Assembly (NCBI GenBank): GCA_903868595.1
Contig: CAIPVV010000025.1
Location: 62,001-126,000, forward strand
Length of the DNA stretch: 64,000 bases
Reading direction: 5' to 3'
From: an uncultured Pseudomonadota bacterium
GTDB lineage: Bacteria > Pseudomonadota > Gammaproteobacteria > Steroidobacterales > Steroidobacteraceae
Part shown: positions 52,717-63,155 of the stretch, one piece after another
Position numbering within the stretch: the stretch's first letter is position 1
Layout of the letters: each line of letters begins with the position of its first letter
The notes under the pieces: model-generated
The model's input: only the letters and a program-made list of their open reading frames with translations
Told to the model about the DNA's origin: nothing
Databases searched by the model: none
Translations under genes and position numbers: made by a program

Positions 52717-54582
52717 CTACGGGGCGGGCAGACCCATCGGCACCGGCTTGCCGTTGCGGATTTGCGCCCAGTCCAGTTCGCGGTGCAATCGATGCTCACG
52801 GTCGGGTGCGAGGCGGCCGGTCACGCCGGCGAGCGGCCATTGCCACTGCGGGCTGCGCAGCGCGAGCACCAGCTGGCCCGCGTCATAGCCGAAGGCAAAG
52901 AGGCGCGGCAGGCGCGGACCCTTGTCGCTCCACGCGGCCTGGGTCAGTGAGCGCGTATCGGCGATGGAGCCCTGTTCCTGCAGCATCCACGGCATGTCCG
53001 GGAACAGCATCCCGTCGAGGTCGCGATTGGCGTTGACGTCCGGGTCGAAGGCGTCCGACGTCATGTAGGTCGGTACATCACCGGCGTAGAAGAAGCGCAG
53101 CTGCGGGCGGATCTGCCGCAGCGCCACCGGCGCGCCGGCGGCAAAGATCAGGTCCACGTCGGCCCGGCGCCGGGGCTCGAAGTTGAGCTTGCCGCCGACG
53201 ATCTGCTCCACGCGCTTGAAGCGGGCGCGACTCTCATCCACGTGCAGCGTGGCGGTGATCTGCGTGGTGATCAGCTCGCTGTGCTGGGGATCGTAGGTCG
53301 CCTGCGTGAGGATCGCGCCACCGCCCGCCAGCAGTTCCTCGCGGAACGCCGCGACGACGCGCATGCCCCAGTCGCCACTCGGGGCGAGGATGATCGCCCG
53401 TCGCTGACCCTGAGCGAGCGCGCGGCGCGCCACCTGGCGGGCCTCATCCTCCGGCGAGAGCGCGAACTGCCAGACGTTGGCGGGCACGCCCTGCTCCGGC
53501 GGCAGGTTGTTCAGGACCAGCATCGGCGTGCGCCGCGTATTCTCGTTGACGGCCGTCACGGCCTCCTCGCGCGTCAGGGGACCCACGAGGAAGCTCGCGC
53601 CCTCCGCCTGCGCGGTGTTGAGCGCCGCGGACACGCTGTCCTCGCCGGTATCGTAGATCTTCACGACGGGGCGCTGGGCGGGGGGCAGCTGGCTGATCGC
53701 GGCCAGGAAGCCATCGCGTACGAGCGCGGCCGGCGTTGCCTGGCGGCCGGAGAGGGGCAGCAGCAGCGCGATCTGCGTGCCGGAAACGCTCGTCAGGGTG
53801 GCGGGCCCGGAAGGCCCCATGATTTCTGCCATTGCGATACTGCTACCTGGGTGTCCGGGATAATGACTGCGCCAGCGATCCACGTCGCGGGCGGCATTGA
53901 GGGGGCTGCGGGCCGCCTGCGCGGCGATCGCACCAAGTTCCAGCCAGCCGCGAACCGGCGCGTCCTTCACGCTCTGCGGCTCCAGCTTCACGCCGCGCTC
54001 CACGGCCCGGCGTAGCTGCAGCAGCAGGTCGCGGCGCGCGCTGTTGCGCTCGGCATCGCTGCTGCTCAGGCGATCCAGCGCCATCGCGGCGCGCACGGCA
54101 TCGGTGGGGCGGTTGGCGGCGAAGGCCGCGCGCTCCTGCAGCTGCAGGGCCGCCGCGTCGCGCGGCTCGGGCAGGGTGCTGGCGAGCCGCCAGGCGTCCG
54201 CGCCCTGGTTGCGGACCAGCAGCACCTCGATTTCCGCGCGGCGCCGCTGCTGTGCCAGGGCGGCGTCGGCCGGCACGGGCAGCGCGGTGATCACGCGCTG
54301 CGCATCCTCCGCGCGGTTGGCCGCCAGCCACTCCCGCACGGCGCTCAAGGACAGCTGCACGCTGTCGGGCGGCGAGTTCACCGCCGCCAGGCGCTCGTAC
54401 ATGTCGGCGGCCGCGGCATGGTTGCCCTGGCCGGAGAGCTGCGCCGCGCGGTCCACCGACGGCGGCAGCGTGGCCGGATTGCTGCTGCAGGCCGCCAGGA
54501 CCGCCAGCAGCGCGCAGCACGCCGCCGCGAGCGCACGCGGCGCGCGACGGATGCGACGATGGACGGGTTGCTTCGATGTCAT
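52717..54582 (-). CDS. lpoA: penicillin-binding protein activator LpoA
   Basis: A 621-residue outer-membrane lipoprotein with signal peptide and lipobox LAVLAAC. The N-terminal helical TPR-like part (about 35-270) is followed by a periplasmic-binding-protein-like LppC domain starting GTQIALLLPLSGRQATPAALVRDGF, with AILAPSGDWGMRVVAAFREEL and FAAGAPVALRQIRPQLRFFY. LpoA reaches through peptidoglycan to stimulate PBP1A. I chose ATG 54582, directly before the signal peptide. It is divergent from rsmI, the canonical order. Confidence 0.92.
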   Translation of the reverse strand: MTSKQPVHRRIRRAPRALAAACCALLAVLAACSSNPATLPPSVDRAAQLSGQGNHAAAADMYERLAAVNSPPDSVQLSLSAVREWLAANRAEDAQRVITALPVPADAALAQQRRRAEIEVLLVRNQGADAWRLASTLPEPRDAAALQLQERAAFAANRPTDAVRAAMALDRLSSSDAERNSARRDLLLQLRRAVERGVKLEPQSVKDAPVRGWLELGAIAAQAARSPLNAARDVDRWRSHYPGHPGSSIAMAEIMGPSGPATLTSVSGTQIALLLPLSGRQATPAALVRDGFLAAISQLPPAQRPVVKIYDTGEDSVSAALNTAQAEGASFLVGPLTREEAVTAVNENTRRTPMLVLNNLPPEQGVPANVWQFALSPEDEARQVARRALAQGQRRAIILAPSGDWGMRVVAAFREELLAGGGAILTQATYDPQHSELITTQITATLHVDESRARFKRVEQIVGGKLNFEPRRRADVDLIFAAGAPVALRQIRPQLRFFYAGDVPTYMTSDAFDPDVNANRDLDGMLFPDMPWMLQEQGSIADTRSLTQAAWSDKGPRLPRLFAFGYDAGQLVLALRSPQWQWPLAGVTGRLAPDREHRLHRELDWAQIRNGKPVPMGLPAP

Positions 54583-54637
54583 GCTGCGGGGCAAGCTGCC
54601 GGGATTCCTGGCCAGGTGGCGCGATGAGGGGATTATA

Positions 54638-55510
54638 GTGGTAGCTGCACGGGGCCGGATCGATGTCGTCGCCACACCCATCGGCAACTTGGCCGATCTC
54701 TCGCCGCGGGCGCGCGACAGCCTGGCCGGGGCCGCGGTGATCGCGGCCGAGGATACCCGGCATACGGGCCACCTGCTGCATGCGCTGGGCCTTTCCAAGC
54801 CGTTGGTTTCCTTGCACGAACACAACGAGCGACAGCGCGTCGAGGAGCTGCTGGCGCGCCTGGAGCGCGGTGAAACCATTGCACTGGTCAGCGATGCGGG
54901 TACGCCGCTCGTGTCGGACCCGGGCTACGCGCTGATTTCCGCGGCGCTGGCCGCCGGCTACACGGTGCAGGCGATCCCGGGGCCCTCGGCCGTGCTGGCC
55001 GCGCTCTCCATCGCCGGCCTGCCGACCGACCGCTTCTGCTTCGAGGGTTTCCTGCCGACGCGCGAGGCCGCGCGCCGGGAGCGCTGCCGGGAGCTGGCGC
55101 ATGAGCCGCGCACGCTGGTGTTCTTCGAGGCGCCGCACCGGATCGTGGAGACGCTGCAGGCCCTGGCGGCGGCCTGCGGGCCGCAGCGCCGGGCCGCCGT
55201 GGCCCGCGAGCTCTCCAAGGCCTACGAAACGGTCTACCGGGGCACGCTCGCGGAGCTGCTGGAGATGGCGGCCAGGGATCCGAATTTCGCGCGGGGCGAA
55301 ATCACCCTCGTGCTGGAGGGGCAGCCGGCCACCCACAGCGCGCCGGACGATGCGTTCGTGCGCCGTGCGCTGGAGCTGCTGCGCGATGAGCTGCCAACCT
55401 CCCGCGCGGCGGCCGTGGTGGCGCAGCTCACCGGCCGGCGCAAATCTGACGTGTACGCGATGGCCCTGGCACAGGGCGCGGCGGCGTCGGAGGAGAAGTC
55501 CGAGGAGTAA
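54638..55510 (+). CDS. rsmI: 16S rRNA (cytidine1402-2'-O)-methyltransferase
   Basis: A 290-residue tetrapyrrole-methylase-fold enzyme. Motifs are DVVATPIGNLADLSPRA, IAAEDTRHTGHLL, LVSDAGTPLVSDPGY and PGPSAVLAALSIAGLP. It methylates the ribose of C1402 in the 30S P site with SAM. I chose GTG 54638 because GAGGGG lies 6 bases upstream and the product has family length; an ATG at 54581 would overlap lpoA on the other strand. It is normally followed by rnpB, but here about 7 kb intervene. Confidence 0.95.
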   Translation: MVAARGRIDVVATPIGNLADLSPRARDSLAGAAVIAAEDTRHTGHLLHALGLSKPLVSLHEHNERQRVEELLARLERGETIALVSDAGTPLVSDPGYALISAALAAGYTVQAIPGPSAVLAALSIAGLPTDRFCFEGFLPTREAARRERCRELAHEPRTLVFFEAPHRIVETLQALAAACGPQRRAAVARELSKAYETVYRGTLAELLEMAARDPNFARGEITLVLEGQPATHSAPDDAFVRRALELLRDELPTSRAAAVVAQLTGRRKSDVYAMALAQGAAASEEKSEE

Positions 55511-55612
55511 GGCCGGGCACGTCTCGGTAAGGCGCAATACTCAGGGGGCGGCACACGGGCGTACAGTCCATCCGATGGCGGTTGTCGGTTTCGCACGCTG
55601 AGGAATTCGAGC

Positions 55613-56530
55613 TTGCAGTACAAAGACTACTATCAGGTGATGGGCGTCGCGCGTGACGCGACCCAGGACGAGATCAAGAAGTCCTATCGCCGCCTGGCGC
55701 GCAAATACCATCCGGACGTGAGCAAGGAGAAGGACGCCGAGGTGCGCTTCAAGGAGCTGGGCGAGGCCTACGAGGTGCTCAAGGATCCCGAGAAGCGCGC
55801 CGCGTACGACCAGTTGGGCAAAGGCCCGCCGCCAGGCCAGGACTTCCAGCCGCCGCCGGACTGGGGCAGCGGCTTTGAGTTCCGCGGCGACGGGGCCGCG
55901 GACTCGGATGACTTCTTCGAGAGCCTCTTCGGGCACCATTTCCGCGGCGCCGGCGCCGGGGCGGGCGCCAGTAGCGACCACCACGCGAAGATGCAGGTCG
56001 ACCTGGAAGCCTCGCTGCAGGGGGCAACCCGCACCTTCACCTTGAAGATGCCGGGCGTGGATGCCGGCGGTCATCTGGCGAGCACCGAGCGTACGCTCAC
56101 GGTGAAGATTCCCAAGGGCATCCTGGCGGGCCAGCAGATCCGACTGGCGGGCCAGGGTGCCCCGGCCCGCGGCAAGCATCCGGCGGGCGACCTGTACATC
56201 GAGATGAGCTTCGCCCCGCACCGGCTGTACCGGGTGGAGGGGAGGGACCTGTACCTGGAGCTGCCCGTGGCTCCCTGGGAGGCGGCGCTGGGCGCCACCG
56301 TTCGCGTGCCGACGCCGGAAGGCAGCGTGGACCTGAAGATCCCGGCCGGCGCGCAGGGCGGGGCGAAACTGCGGCTCAAGGGGCGCGGCATGCCGGCGCG
56401 CGAGCCGGGGGATCTCTATGCGGTACTGAAGATCGTGCTGCCCGCCGCGACGAGTGAGGCGGCCAAGGCGGCTTACGCAGCGTTTGCCGAAGCGTTGCCC
56501 TTTGACGCCCGAGCCGGGCTGGGAGGCTAG
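55613..56530 (+). CDS. cbpA: curved DNA-binding protein CbpA (DnaJ-like co-chaperone)
   Basis: A 305-residue J-domain protein. The J domain (1-70) has the HPD motif at residues 33-35. A Gly/Phe/acidic linker follows, then two C-terminal substrate-binding domains (KIPKGILAGQQIRLAGQGAPA and VDLKIPAGAQGGAKLRLKGRGMP). It lacks the DnaJ zinc finger, as CbpA should. It stimulates DnaK and binds DNA. TTG start with AGGA upstream. CbpM follows 4 bases after the stop. Confidence 0.93.
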   Translation: MQYKDYYQVMGVARDATQDEIKKSYRRLARKYHPDVSKEKDAEVRFKELGEAYEVLKDPEKRAAYDQLGKGPPPGQDFQPPPDWGSGFEFRGDGAADSDDFFESLFGHHFRGAGAGAGASSDHHAKMQVDLEASLQGATRTFTLKMPGVDAGGHLASTERTLTVKIPKGILAGQQIRLAGQGAPARGKHPAGDLYIEMSFAPHRLYRVEGRDLYLELPVAPWEAALGATVRVPTPEGSVDLKIPAGAQGGAKLRLKGRGMPAREPGDLYAVLKIVLPAATSEAAKAAYAAFAEALPFDARAGLGG

Positions 56531-56534
56531 AGAC

Positions 56535-56837
56535 ATGAGCAATCCGGGTCTTGAGGTCTTCGAGGGCGAATTGCTGGGCGAGCAGGCTGCGCTGAGCCTG
56601 GAGGAGCTGTGCCGGCAGTTCGCGGTACCGCGCGAGCATGTGGTGGCGCTGGTCGAGGAGGGCGTGGTGCGTGCCGATGCCGGCAGCGGGCAATGGCACT
56701 TCGATCTCCACGCCGTGCGACGTGTGCGCATTGCCGTGCGCCTGCAGCGCGACCTGGAGGTGAACCTCGCCGGCGTCGCGCTGGTGCTGGACCTGCTGGA
56801 GGAGTTGGAGTCGCTGCGCGGTCAGTTGCGCGGCTGA
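56535..56837 (+). CDS. cbpM: chaperone modulator CbpM
   Basis: A 100-residue MerR-like helical protein. LSLEELCRQFAVPREHVVALVEEGVV is the winged-helix part, and the C-terminal helix VRIAVRLQRDLEVNLAGVALVLDLLEELE is the family hallmark. It binds the J domain of CbpA and blocks its co-chaperone activity. ATG 56535 gives the normal length. Confidence 0.92.
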   Translation: MSNPGLEVFEGELLGEQAALSLEELCRQFAVPREHVVALVEEGVVRADAGSGQWHFDLHAVRRVRIAVRLQRDLEVNLAGVALVLDLLEELESLRGQLRG

Positions 56838-57061
56838 TCGAACCCGTCGCCGGGGAACCCTTCCGGCCCCCAGCAGTCAAACGGCAACGACAAGCGCCGA
56901 CCGCCGCTTGCAGCTGCCGCCCGGCACTGCAAATGCGACTGATTTGAGTCTGCGGGGCGCGCGCCAGGTCAGGGCTGGGCAGCGCCCCTGCGGCGACTGC
57001 GGCGAGGCGCTACCATGCGGACTGCCGGCGGGTAACAGATTCATCATTTCGGGGGTTGAGC

Positions 57062-57829
57062 ATGCTGTTTTCTATGCGGAAGGCTGCCTTGGCCTCCTGT
57101 CTGGTCCTGGGTTTCAGCCAGGCTGTCCAGGCCGCTGCGGCGGACCTCTCCGGCGTCTGGACGGCGAACCTCGAGGGTCGCGGTGGACCGGCGCTGGATG
57201 CCTTCGGACCGACCTTCGCCACCAAGGCGAGCTACACGCCGCTGGCCAAGGCCCACATGGCGGAGTACCGGCAGCTGGTGGACGCCGCCGGCGACTCGCC
57301 GGGCGCGCACTGCGTCCCGACCGGCATGCCCGGAGCGTTGCTGCTGAGCGGTGGCTACCCGATGGAATTCATCCAGCGGCCCGAGCAGGTCACCATCATC
57401 TACGAGGCGCACGGCGAGATTCGCCGCGTCTACCTGGCCGGACCCAAGGTCGACCCGGCCGACCTCATCCCCAGCCGCGATGGCTACTCCACCGGGCACT
57501 GGGAGGGCGATACACTGGTGGTGGAGACCACGGGTCTGAAGGAGTCCGTCGACCAGACCACGGCGCACAGCGAGGAGGCCAAGATCATCGAGCGATACTC
57601 GGTCATCAAGGATCCGGCCACCGGCAAACGCCTGCTCAACGGCGAGGTGACGATCATCGATCCGCTCTTCTACAGCAAGGTCGAGAAGTTCACGCGCCAG
57701 TGGGCGCCCCTGGCCAATGGTCGCATGATGGCCTACGACTGCACGGAGCCCGCGTGGGAAGACCACCTGGATGAACTGCGCAAGCAGGCCCAGCCCAAGG
57801 TCAGCGGCAAGTCATCCCGAGGAGAATGA
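57062..57829 (+). CDS. exported protein of unknown function
   Basis: A 255-residue protein with a signal peptide (MRKAALASCLVLGFSQAVQAA). Recognisable segments are DLSGVWTANLEGRGGPALDA, CVPTGMPGALLLSGGYPMEFIQRPEQ and TGHWEGDTLVVETTGLKESVD, a pattern I associate with uncharacterised, often multi-copy periplasmic proteins of gammaproteobacteria and sphingomonads. No catalytic motif is recognised. The start could be ATG 57062 or 57074. It is followed by a small exported DUF6152-like protein after 4 bases, and a strong terminator closes the pair. Confidence 0.7.
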   Translation: MLFSMRKAALASCLVLGFSQAVQAAAADLSGVWTANLEGRGGPALDAFGPTFATKASYTPLAKAHMAEYRQLVDAAGDSPGAHCVPTGMPGALLLSGGYPMEFIQRPEQVTIIYEAHGEIRRVYLAGPKVDPADLIPSRDGYSTGHWEGDTLVVETTGLKESVDQTTAHSEEAKIIERYSVIKDPATGKRLLNGEVTIIDPLFYSKVEKFTRQWAPLANGRMMAYDCTEPAWEDHLDELRKQAQPKVSGKSSRGE

Positions 57830-57833
57830 GTCC

Positions 57834-58193
57834 ATGAAGACCCCGATCAAGACCCTGCTCGCAGGCCTCCTGCTGGCCGCCTCCCTGCCGCTGGCCGCCC
57901 ACCACTCGGCCGCCCAGTTTGATTTCGCCCAGAACGTGACCGTGGAAGGCACCGTTAAGCACATCCGCGTGGCCAATCCGCACATGGAGCTTACGCTGGA
58001 GGTGGCCGACGCCAAGGGCAAGCGCGAGATCGCCTACGAGGGCCACAGCGCCAACAATATCTACCGCCTGGGATGGCGCAAGGATATGGTCAAGGATGGC
58101 GACACGGTCACGATCGTCATTGCGCCGCGCCGCGATGGCGCCGACGGCGGCTACGTGAAGAGCGTAACGACGTCCGACGGCCACAAGTTTTAA
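57834..58193 (+). CDS. small exported DUF6152-type protein
   Basis: A 119-residue protein with a signal peptide ending LPLAAHH. The mature part is one small beta-barrel-like module: FDFAQNVTVEGTVKHIRVANPHMELTLEV, RLGWRKDMVKDGDTVTIVIAPRRDG and GYVKSVTTSDG. Such domains resemble OB-type folds; no ligand is known. The histidine pair at the mature N-terminus (AAHHSAA) might bind a metal, which is speculation. It forms an operon with the preceding gene. Confidence 0.7.
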   Translation: MKTPIKTLLAGLLLAASLPLAAHHSAAQFDFAQNVTVEGTVKHIRVANPHMELTLEVADAKGKREIAYEGHSANNIYRLGWRKDMVKDGDTVTIVIAPRRDGADGGYVKSVTTSDGHKF

Positions 58194-58207
58194 CTAGACT
58201 GTGCGAG

Positions 58208-58246
58208 GGGGCGTCCCGGCTGAAACACGCCGGGGCGCCCTTTTTT
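58208..58246 (+). terminator. rho-independent terminator
   Basis: The stem GGGCGTCCCGGC pairs with GCCGGGGCGCCC (one G-T wobble) around a short A-rich loop and is followed directly by six Ts at 58241-58246. It ends the two-gene exported-protein operon and separates it from the efflux genes. Confidence 0.88.
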
Positions 58247-58279
58247 CATGGCGCCTCTGAATCGCGTAACGAGATCTGC

Positions 58280-59446
58280 ATGACGACCCCAATAGCCCGC
58301 CTTGCCCTTGCCCCTTTGATGCTGGCCGCCCTGGCGCTGGCCGGCTGCGGAAACGCCGCCAAACCCGGCGCGCCGCCGTCGCAGGCCCCGGAAGTCGGGG
58401 TGGTGACGATTACGCCGCAGCGGGTGAGGCTTACCAGCGAATTGCCGGGGCGCACCGCCGCCTACCGCATCGCCGAGGTACGCCCGCAGGTCGGCGGGAT
58501 TCTGCTGCAGCGGCTGTTCACGGAAGGGGCCGAGGTCAAGGCCGGCCAGGCGCTCTACCAGATCGACCCGGCGAGCTACCGTGCGGCGGAGTCCGGCGCG
58601 CGCGCCCAGCTGGCGGCCGCCGAGGCGCAGGCCGCCAATGCGCGCGCGCTGGCCGAACGCACCCAGAGCCTGCTGGCCTCCAAGGTGATCAGCCAGCAGG
58701 ACTACGACAACGCCCAGGCCGCGCGCCGGGCGGCGGACGCCAACGTGCTGGTCGCCAAGGCCGCGCTGGAGAGCGCCCGCATCAACCTGACCTACACCCG
58801 CCTGACCGCCCCGATCAGCGGCCGGATCGGCCGCTCGGCGGTCACCGAGGGTGCGCTGCTGAAGGCCGTGCAGGACGATTCCATCGCCACCGTGCAGCAG
58901 CTGGATCCGATCTACGTGGACGTCACCCAGTCCAGCACGGAACTGCTGGCCCTGCAGCGCGAACTCGCGGCGGGCCACCTCAAGGTCGACAAGTCGGCCA
59001 AGGCCGCCGTCACGCTGACGCTGGAGGATGGCTCGGCGTACGAGCAGGAAGGACGCCTGGAGCTCACCGAGGTCTCGGTCGACCGCGGTACCGGCACGGT
59101 GGTGCTGCGTGCCGTCTTCCCCAACCCCAACCGCGAGCTGCTGCCGGGCATGTTCGTGCGCGCACACGTGGGCGAGGCGGTCGCCGAGGCGGCGCTGCTG
59201 GTGCCGCAGGCCGGCGTGTCGCGCAATGCCCGCGGCGAGGCCACGGTACTGGTGGTGGGCGAGGGCGACGTGGTGAGCGAGCGCGTCGTGAAGACCTCCC
59301 GCGTGATCAACAACCAGTGGCTCGTCACCGACGGGCTCAAGGGCGGCGAGCGCGTGATCGTGGAGGGCCTGCAGAAGGCCAAGGCCGGCATCACGGTGCA
59401 TGCCGTGCCGGCCGGCGAGAAGGCTGTCGCCCGGGCCCAGGGCTGA
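58280..59446 (+). CDS. RND efflux periplasmic adaptor (AcrA/MexA type lipoprotein)
   Basis: A 388-residue membrane fusion protein. Its lipobox is LALAGC with Cys23. The barrel-sandwich part reads YRIAEVRPQVGGILLQRLFTEGAEVKAGQALYQIDP, a coiled-coil hairpin spans about 95-170, and the second half-motif is LTYTRLTAPISGRIGRSAVTEGALL. It links the inner-membrane pump to an outer-membrane channel. It precedes the permease by 6 bases. No regulator gene is adjacent. Confidence 0.94.
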   Translation: MTTPIARLALAPLMLAALALAGCGNAAKPGAPPSQAPEVGVVTITPQRVRLTSELPGRTAAYRIAEVRPQVGGILLQRLFTEGAEVKAGQALYQIDPASYRAAESGARAQLAAAEAQAANARALAERTQSLLASKVISQQDYDNAQAARRAADANVLVAKAALESARINLTYTRLTAPISGRIGRSAVTEGALLKAVQDDSIATVQQLDPIYVDVTQSSTELLALQRELAAGHLKVDKSAKAAVTLTLEDGSAYEQEGRLELTEVSVDRGTGTVVLRAVFPNPNRELLPGMFVRAHVGEAVAEAALLVPQAGVSRNARGEATVLVVGEGDVVSERVVKTSRVINNQWLVTDGLKGGERVIVEGLQKAKAGITVHAVPAGEKAVARAQG

Positions 59447-59452
59447 GCCGCC

Positions 59453-62400
59453 GTGCTGTCGCGCTTCTTCATTGATCGTCCCGTCTTCGCCTGGGTCATC
59501 GCGCTGGTACTGATGCTGGGCGGCGGCCTGGCGGTGGTGAAGCTGCCCGTGATGCAGTACCCCGGCATCGCTCCGCCGCAGGTCTCCATCCAGGCCAGCT
59601 ACCCCGGAGCCTCGGCGCAGACCGTGCAGGACAGCGTCGTGCAGGTCATCGAGCAGCAGCTCAATGGCATCGACGGCCTGGCCTATATCACTTCCGAGAG
59701 CAACGCCGACGGCTCGGCCAGCGTCACGCTCACCTTCGCGCAGGGCACCGACCCGGACATCGCCCAGGTGCAGGTACAGAACAAGCTGCAGGCGGCGACG
59801 CCGTTGCTGCCGGCCGAGGTGCAGCAGCAGGGGCTGCGCGTGGCCAAGCCGACGCGCAACTTCCTGGTGGTCATGGGCTTTCGTTCCACGGATAACTCCC
59901 TCAGCAGCGAGGACATCAACAACTACGTCGCCTCCAACGTCGTCGACCAGGTCAGCCGCACGGCGGGCGTGGGCGACGTGCAGCTGTTCGGCGCGCAGTT
60001 CGCCATGCGCATCTGGCTGGACCCCTCGCGCATGGCCAACTACGCAGTCACCGCGGCAGACGTCATCGCCGCCATCCGCGCGCAGAACGTGCAGGTCTCC
60101 GCGGGGCAGATCGGCGGATTGCCGGCCGTCCCGGCGCAGGCGCTGAACGCCACGATCGTCGGCCCCTCGCGCCTCTCAACGCCGGCGCAGTTCGGTGCAA
60201 TCCTGCTGCGCGTCAACGCCGGTGGCTCGCCGCTGCGCATCCGCGACGTCGCGCGGGTCGACTTGAGCGCCGAGAACTACACGCGCGAGGTGCACTACAA
60301 CGGCCAGGCAGGCGCCGCCATGGCGGTAAGGCTCGCGATCGGCCAGAACGCGCTCGACACGGTGGATGCCATCGACAAGACGGTGGAGCGCCTGAAGCCC
60401 TTCTTCCCGGCGAGCCTGGAAGTCGTCTACCCGGTGGATACCTCGCCGTTCGTGCGCACCTCGATCCGCGAGGTCGCCAAGACCCTGCTCGAGGCTATCG
60501 TGCTGGTGTTCCTGGTGATGTACCTGTTCCTGCAGAACATCCGTGCAACGCTCATTCCTACCATCGCGGTGCCGGTGGTAATGCTGGGCACCTTCGGCGT
60601 GCTCGCCGCCTTCGGCTTCTCCATCAATACGCTGACCATGTTCGGTATGGCGCTCTCCATCGGCCTGCTGGTGGATGACGCGATCGTGGTCGTGGAGAAC
60701 GTGGAGCGCCTGATGTCGGAGGAGGGCCTGCCCCCGAAGCAGGCGACCCGCAAGTCCATGGACCAGATCACCGGCGCGCTGGTTGGCATCGCGCTGGTGC
60801 TGGCGGCCGTGTTCGTGCCCATGGCCTTCTTCGGTGGCTCGGTGGGCGTGATCTATCGCCAGTTCTCCATCACGCTGGTCTCCGCGATGCTGCTGTCGGT
60901 GCTGGTAGCGCTCATCCTGACCCCCGCGCTGTGCGGCACGATCCTCAAGCCCCTGAAGAAGGGCGAGCAGCACAGCTCGCGCGGCTTCTTCGGCTGGTTC
61001 AATCGCTTCTTCGCGCGCAGCAACCTGGGCTACCACAACCGCCTGAAGTCGATGCTGGGGCGACCGGGCCGCTTCCTGCTGCTGTACGTGGCGCTGGTCG
61101 TGTTGATGGGGCTGCTGTTCGTGCGCATCCCGACGGCCTTCCTGCCCGACGAGGACGCCGGCACCCTGAACGGCATCGTGCAGACGCCGCCGGGAGCGAC
61201 CAAGGAGCGCACGGCCCGGGCGCTCGAGCAGGCGCAGAACTACTTCCTGGACCATGAGAAAGACACCGTTGAATCGGTGATGACGGTCAACGGCTTCAAC
61301 TTCGCCGGCACCGGCCAGAACATGGGCTTGGTGTTCGTGAAGCTGAAGAACTGGGATGAGCGCAAGCAGGCGTCCCAGAAGGTCAAGGCGATCGCGCAGC
61401 GAGCCGGGGCGTTCTTCGCGCGCATCAAGGACGCCTCGATCTTCGTGATCGTGCCGCCGGCGGTGACCGAGCTGGGCAATGCCTCCGGCTTCGACCTGCA
61501 GCTGCAGGACCGCGCCGGCGTGGGCCGGGAGGTCCTGCTGGCGGCGCGCAACCAGCTGCTGGGCATGGCGGCCAAGGAGCCCGCGCTCGCCGGCGTGCGT
61601 CCCAACGGCGTGGAGGATGCGCCGCAGTACCTGCTCGACATCGACCAGGAGAAGGCCGGCGCGCTGGGCGTGCCGCTCACGGACGTGAACCTGACGCTGT
61701 CGGCGGCCTGGGGCTCCACCTACGTGAATGACTTTCTGGATCGCGGGCGCGTGAAGCGCGTGTACGTGCAGGGCGAGCCCGCCACGCGCATGCAGCCGGA
61801 TGACCTCGCGCGCTGGTACGTGCGCAACACGCAGGGCGCGATGGTACCGTTCTCCGCCTTCGCCAGCGGCAAGTGGGGCTTCGGGCCGCAGAAGCTGGTG
61901 CGCTACAACGGGGTGCCTGCGCTCAACATCCAGGGCCAGGCCGCGCCCGGCCATGCCACGGGCGAGGCGATGCAGGTGATGGAGTCGCTGGTGGCCAAGC
62001 TCCCGCCGGGCATCGGCTACGAGTGGACGGGCGTGTCGTACGAGGAGCGCCTGTCCGGCTCCAAGGCCCCTGCGCTCTACGCGGTGTCGCTGGCCGTGGT
62101 GTTCCTGTGCCTGGCCGCGCTGTACGAGAGCTGGTCGATCCCGGTGACCGTGCTGCTGGTGGTGCCGCTGGGCGTTCTGGGCGCGGTGATCGCCACGCTC
62201 TCGCGAGGCCTCTCCAACGATGTGTTCTTCCAGGTCGGCCTGCTGACCACCATGGGCCTGGCGGCCAAGAGCGCCATCCTGATCGTGGAGTTCGCCAAGG
62301 ACTACTTCGACCGCGGCGTGGACCTGCACGAGTCCGTGCTGCGCGCCGCGCACCAGCGCCTGCGCCCGATCCTCATGACCTCCCTCGCGTTCATGTTCGG

Positions 62401-62611
62401 CGTGCTGCCGCTGGCGCTCTCCAGTGGCGCCGGTTCCGGCGCGCAGAACGCCGTCGGCACCGGGGTCATCGGCGGCATGCTCGCCTCCACGTTCCTGGCG
62501 ATCTTTTTCGTGCCGTTGTTCTTCGTGGTCGTGCTGCGCCGCTTCGGGGTGAAGCCGGGGCACCTGGATCCCAACACGGCTTCCAAGTGGGCGCCCGAGG
62601 TATCGACCTAG
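59453..62611 (+). CDS. RND multidrug efflux permease (AcrB/MexB type, HAE1)
   Basis: A 1052-residue proton-driven pump. It begins [37 protein letters not shown]. The proton-relay aspartates are in [18 protein letters not shown] (about residues 405-407), with the matching charged helix in the second half. The two large periplasmic loops carry the HAE1 signature. It starts with GTG. No outer-membrane factor gene follows, so the pump probably uses a TolC encoded elsewhere. Drug range cannot be predicted. Confidence 0.95.
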   Translation: MLSRFFIDRPVFAWVIALVLMLGGGLAVVKLPVMQYPGIAPPQVSIQASYPGASAQTVQDSVVQVIEQQLNGIDGLAYITSESNADGSASVTLTFAQGTDPDIAQVQVQNKLQAATPLLPAEVQQQGLRVAKPTRNFLVVMGFRSTDNSLSSEDINNYVASNVVDQVSRTAGVGDVQLFGAQFAMRIWLDPSRMANYAVTAADVIAAIRAQNVQVSAGQIGGLPAVPAQALNATIVGPSRLSTPAQFGAILLRVNAGGSPLRIRDVARVDLSAENYTREVHYNGQAGAAMAVRLAIGQNALDTVDAIDKTVERLKPFFPASLEVVYPVDTSPFVRTSIREVAKTLLEAIVLVFLVMYLFLQNIRATLIPTIAVPVVMLGTFGVLAAFGFSINTLTMFGMALSIGLLVDDAIVVVENVERLMSEEGLPPKQATRKSMDQITGALVGIALVLAAVFVPMAFFGGSVGVIYRQFSITLVSAMLLSVLVALILTPALCGTILKPLKKGEQHSSRGFFGWFNRFFARSNLGYHNRLKSMLGRPGRFLLLYVALVVLMGLLFVRIPTAFLPDEDAGTLNGIVQTPPGATKERTARALEQAQNYFLDHEKDTVESVMTVNGFNFAGTGQNMGLVFVKLKNWDERKQASQKVKAIAQRAGAFFARIKDASIFVIVPPAVTELGNASGFDLQLQDRAGVGREVLLAARNQLLGMAAKEPALAGVRPNGVEDAPQYLLDIDQEKAGALGVPLTDVNLTLSAAWGSTYVNDFLDRGRVKRVYVQGEPATRMQPDDLARWYVRNTQGAMVPFSAFASGKWGFGPQKLVRYNGVPALNIQGQAAPGHATGEAMQVMESLVAKLPPGIGYEWTGVSYEERLSGSKAPALYAVSLAVVFLCLAALYESWSIPVTVLLVVPLGVLGAVIATLSRGLSNDVFFQVGLLTTMGLAAKSAILIVEFAKDYFDRGVDLHESVLRAAHQRLRPILMTSLAFMFGVLPLALSSGAGSGAQNAVGTGVIGGMLASTFLAIFFVPLFFVVVLRRFGVKPGHLDPNTASKWAPEVST

Positions 62612-62697
62612 CAGGCTGCCTCGGCATCCGGCGATACGCGCCCCCGGGGCCTGCGGTGGCCGCGGGAAAAGGGGGAATTCAGGGCGCGTGGAACTGG

Positions 62698-62703
62698 TAA
62701 CCT
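62698..62703 (+). promoter_or_regulatory. -10 element of the rnpB promoter
   Basis: An extended -10 (TGG-TAACCT) lies so that transcription would begin 7 bases later at 62710, which is where the RNase P RNA stem P1 begins. No clear -35 was found. Confidence 0.45.
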
Positions 62704-62709
62704 TGCGGC

Positions 62710-63096
<387 letters not shown>

Positions 63097-63116
63097 CTTC
63101 TTCAAGTCCGCGATTC

Positions 63117-63141
63117 GCGGCCTGCCCCGGCGGCAGGCCGC
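63117..63141. terminator. hairpin between convergent rnpB and the small monooxygenase-like gene
   Basis: A perfect 10-base stem (GCGGCCTGCC/GGCAGGCCGC) with a 5-base loop lies 20 bases past rnpB. No T-run follows, but its position between convergent genes fits a bidirectional stop. Confidence 0.45.
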
Positions 63142-63155
63142 TGGCGCTGCCGCGC

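Noticed and set aside
60176-62563. A 795-codon minus-strand frame opposite the RND permease
   Set aside because: Composition is antisense-like and the permease motifs are unambiguous.
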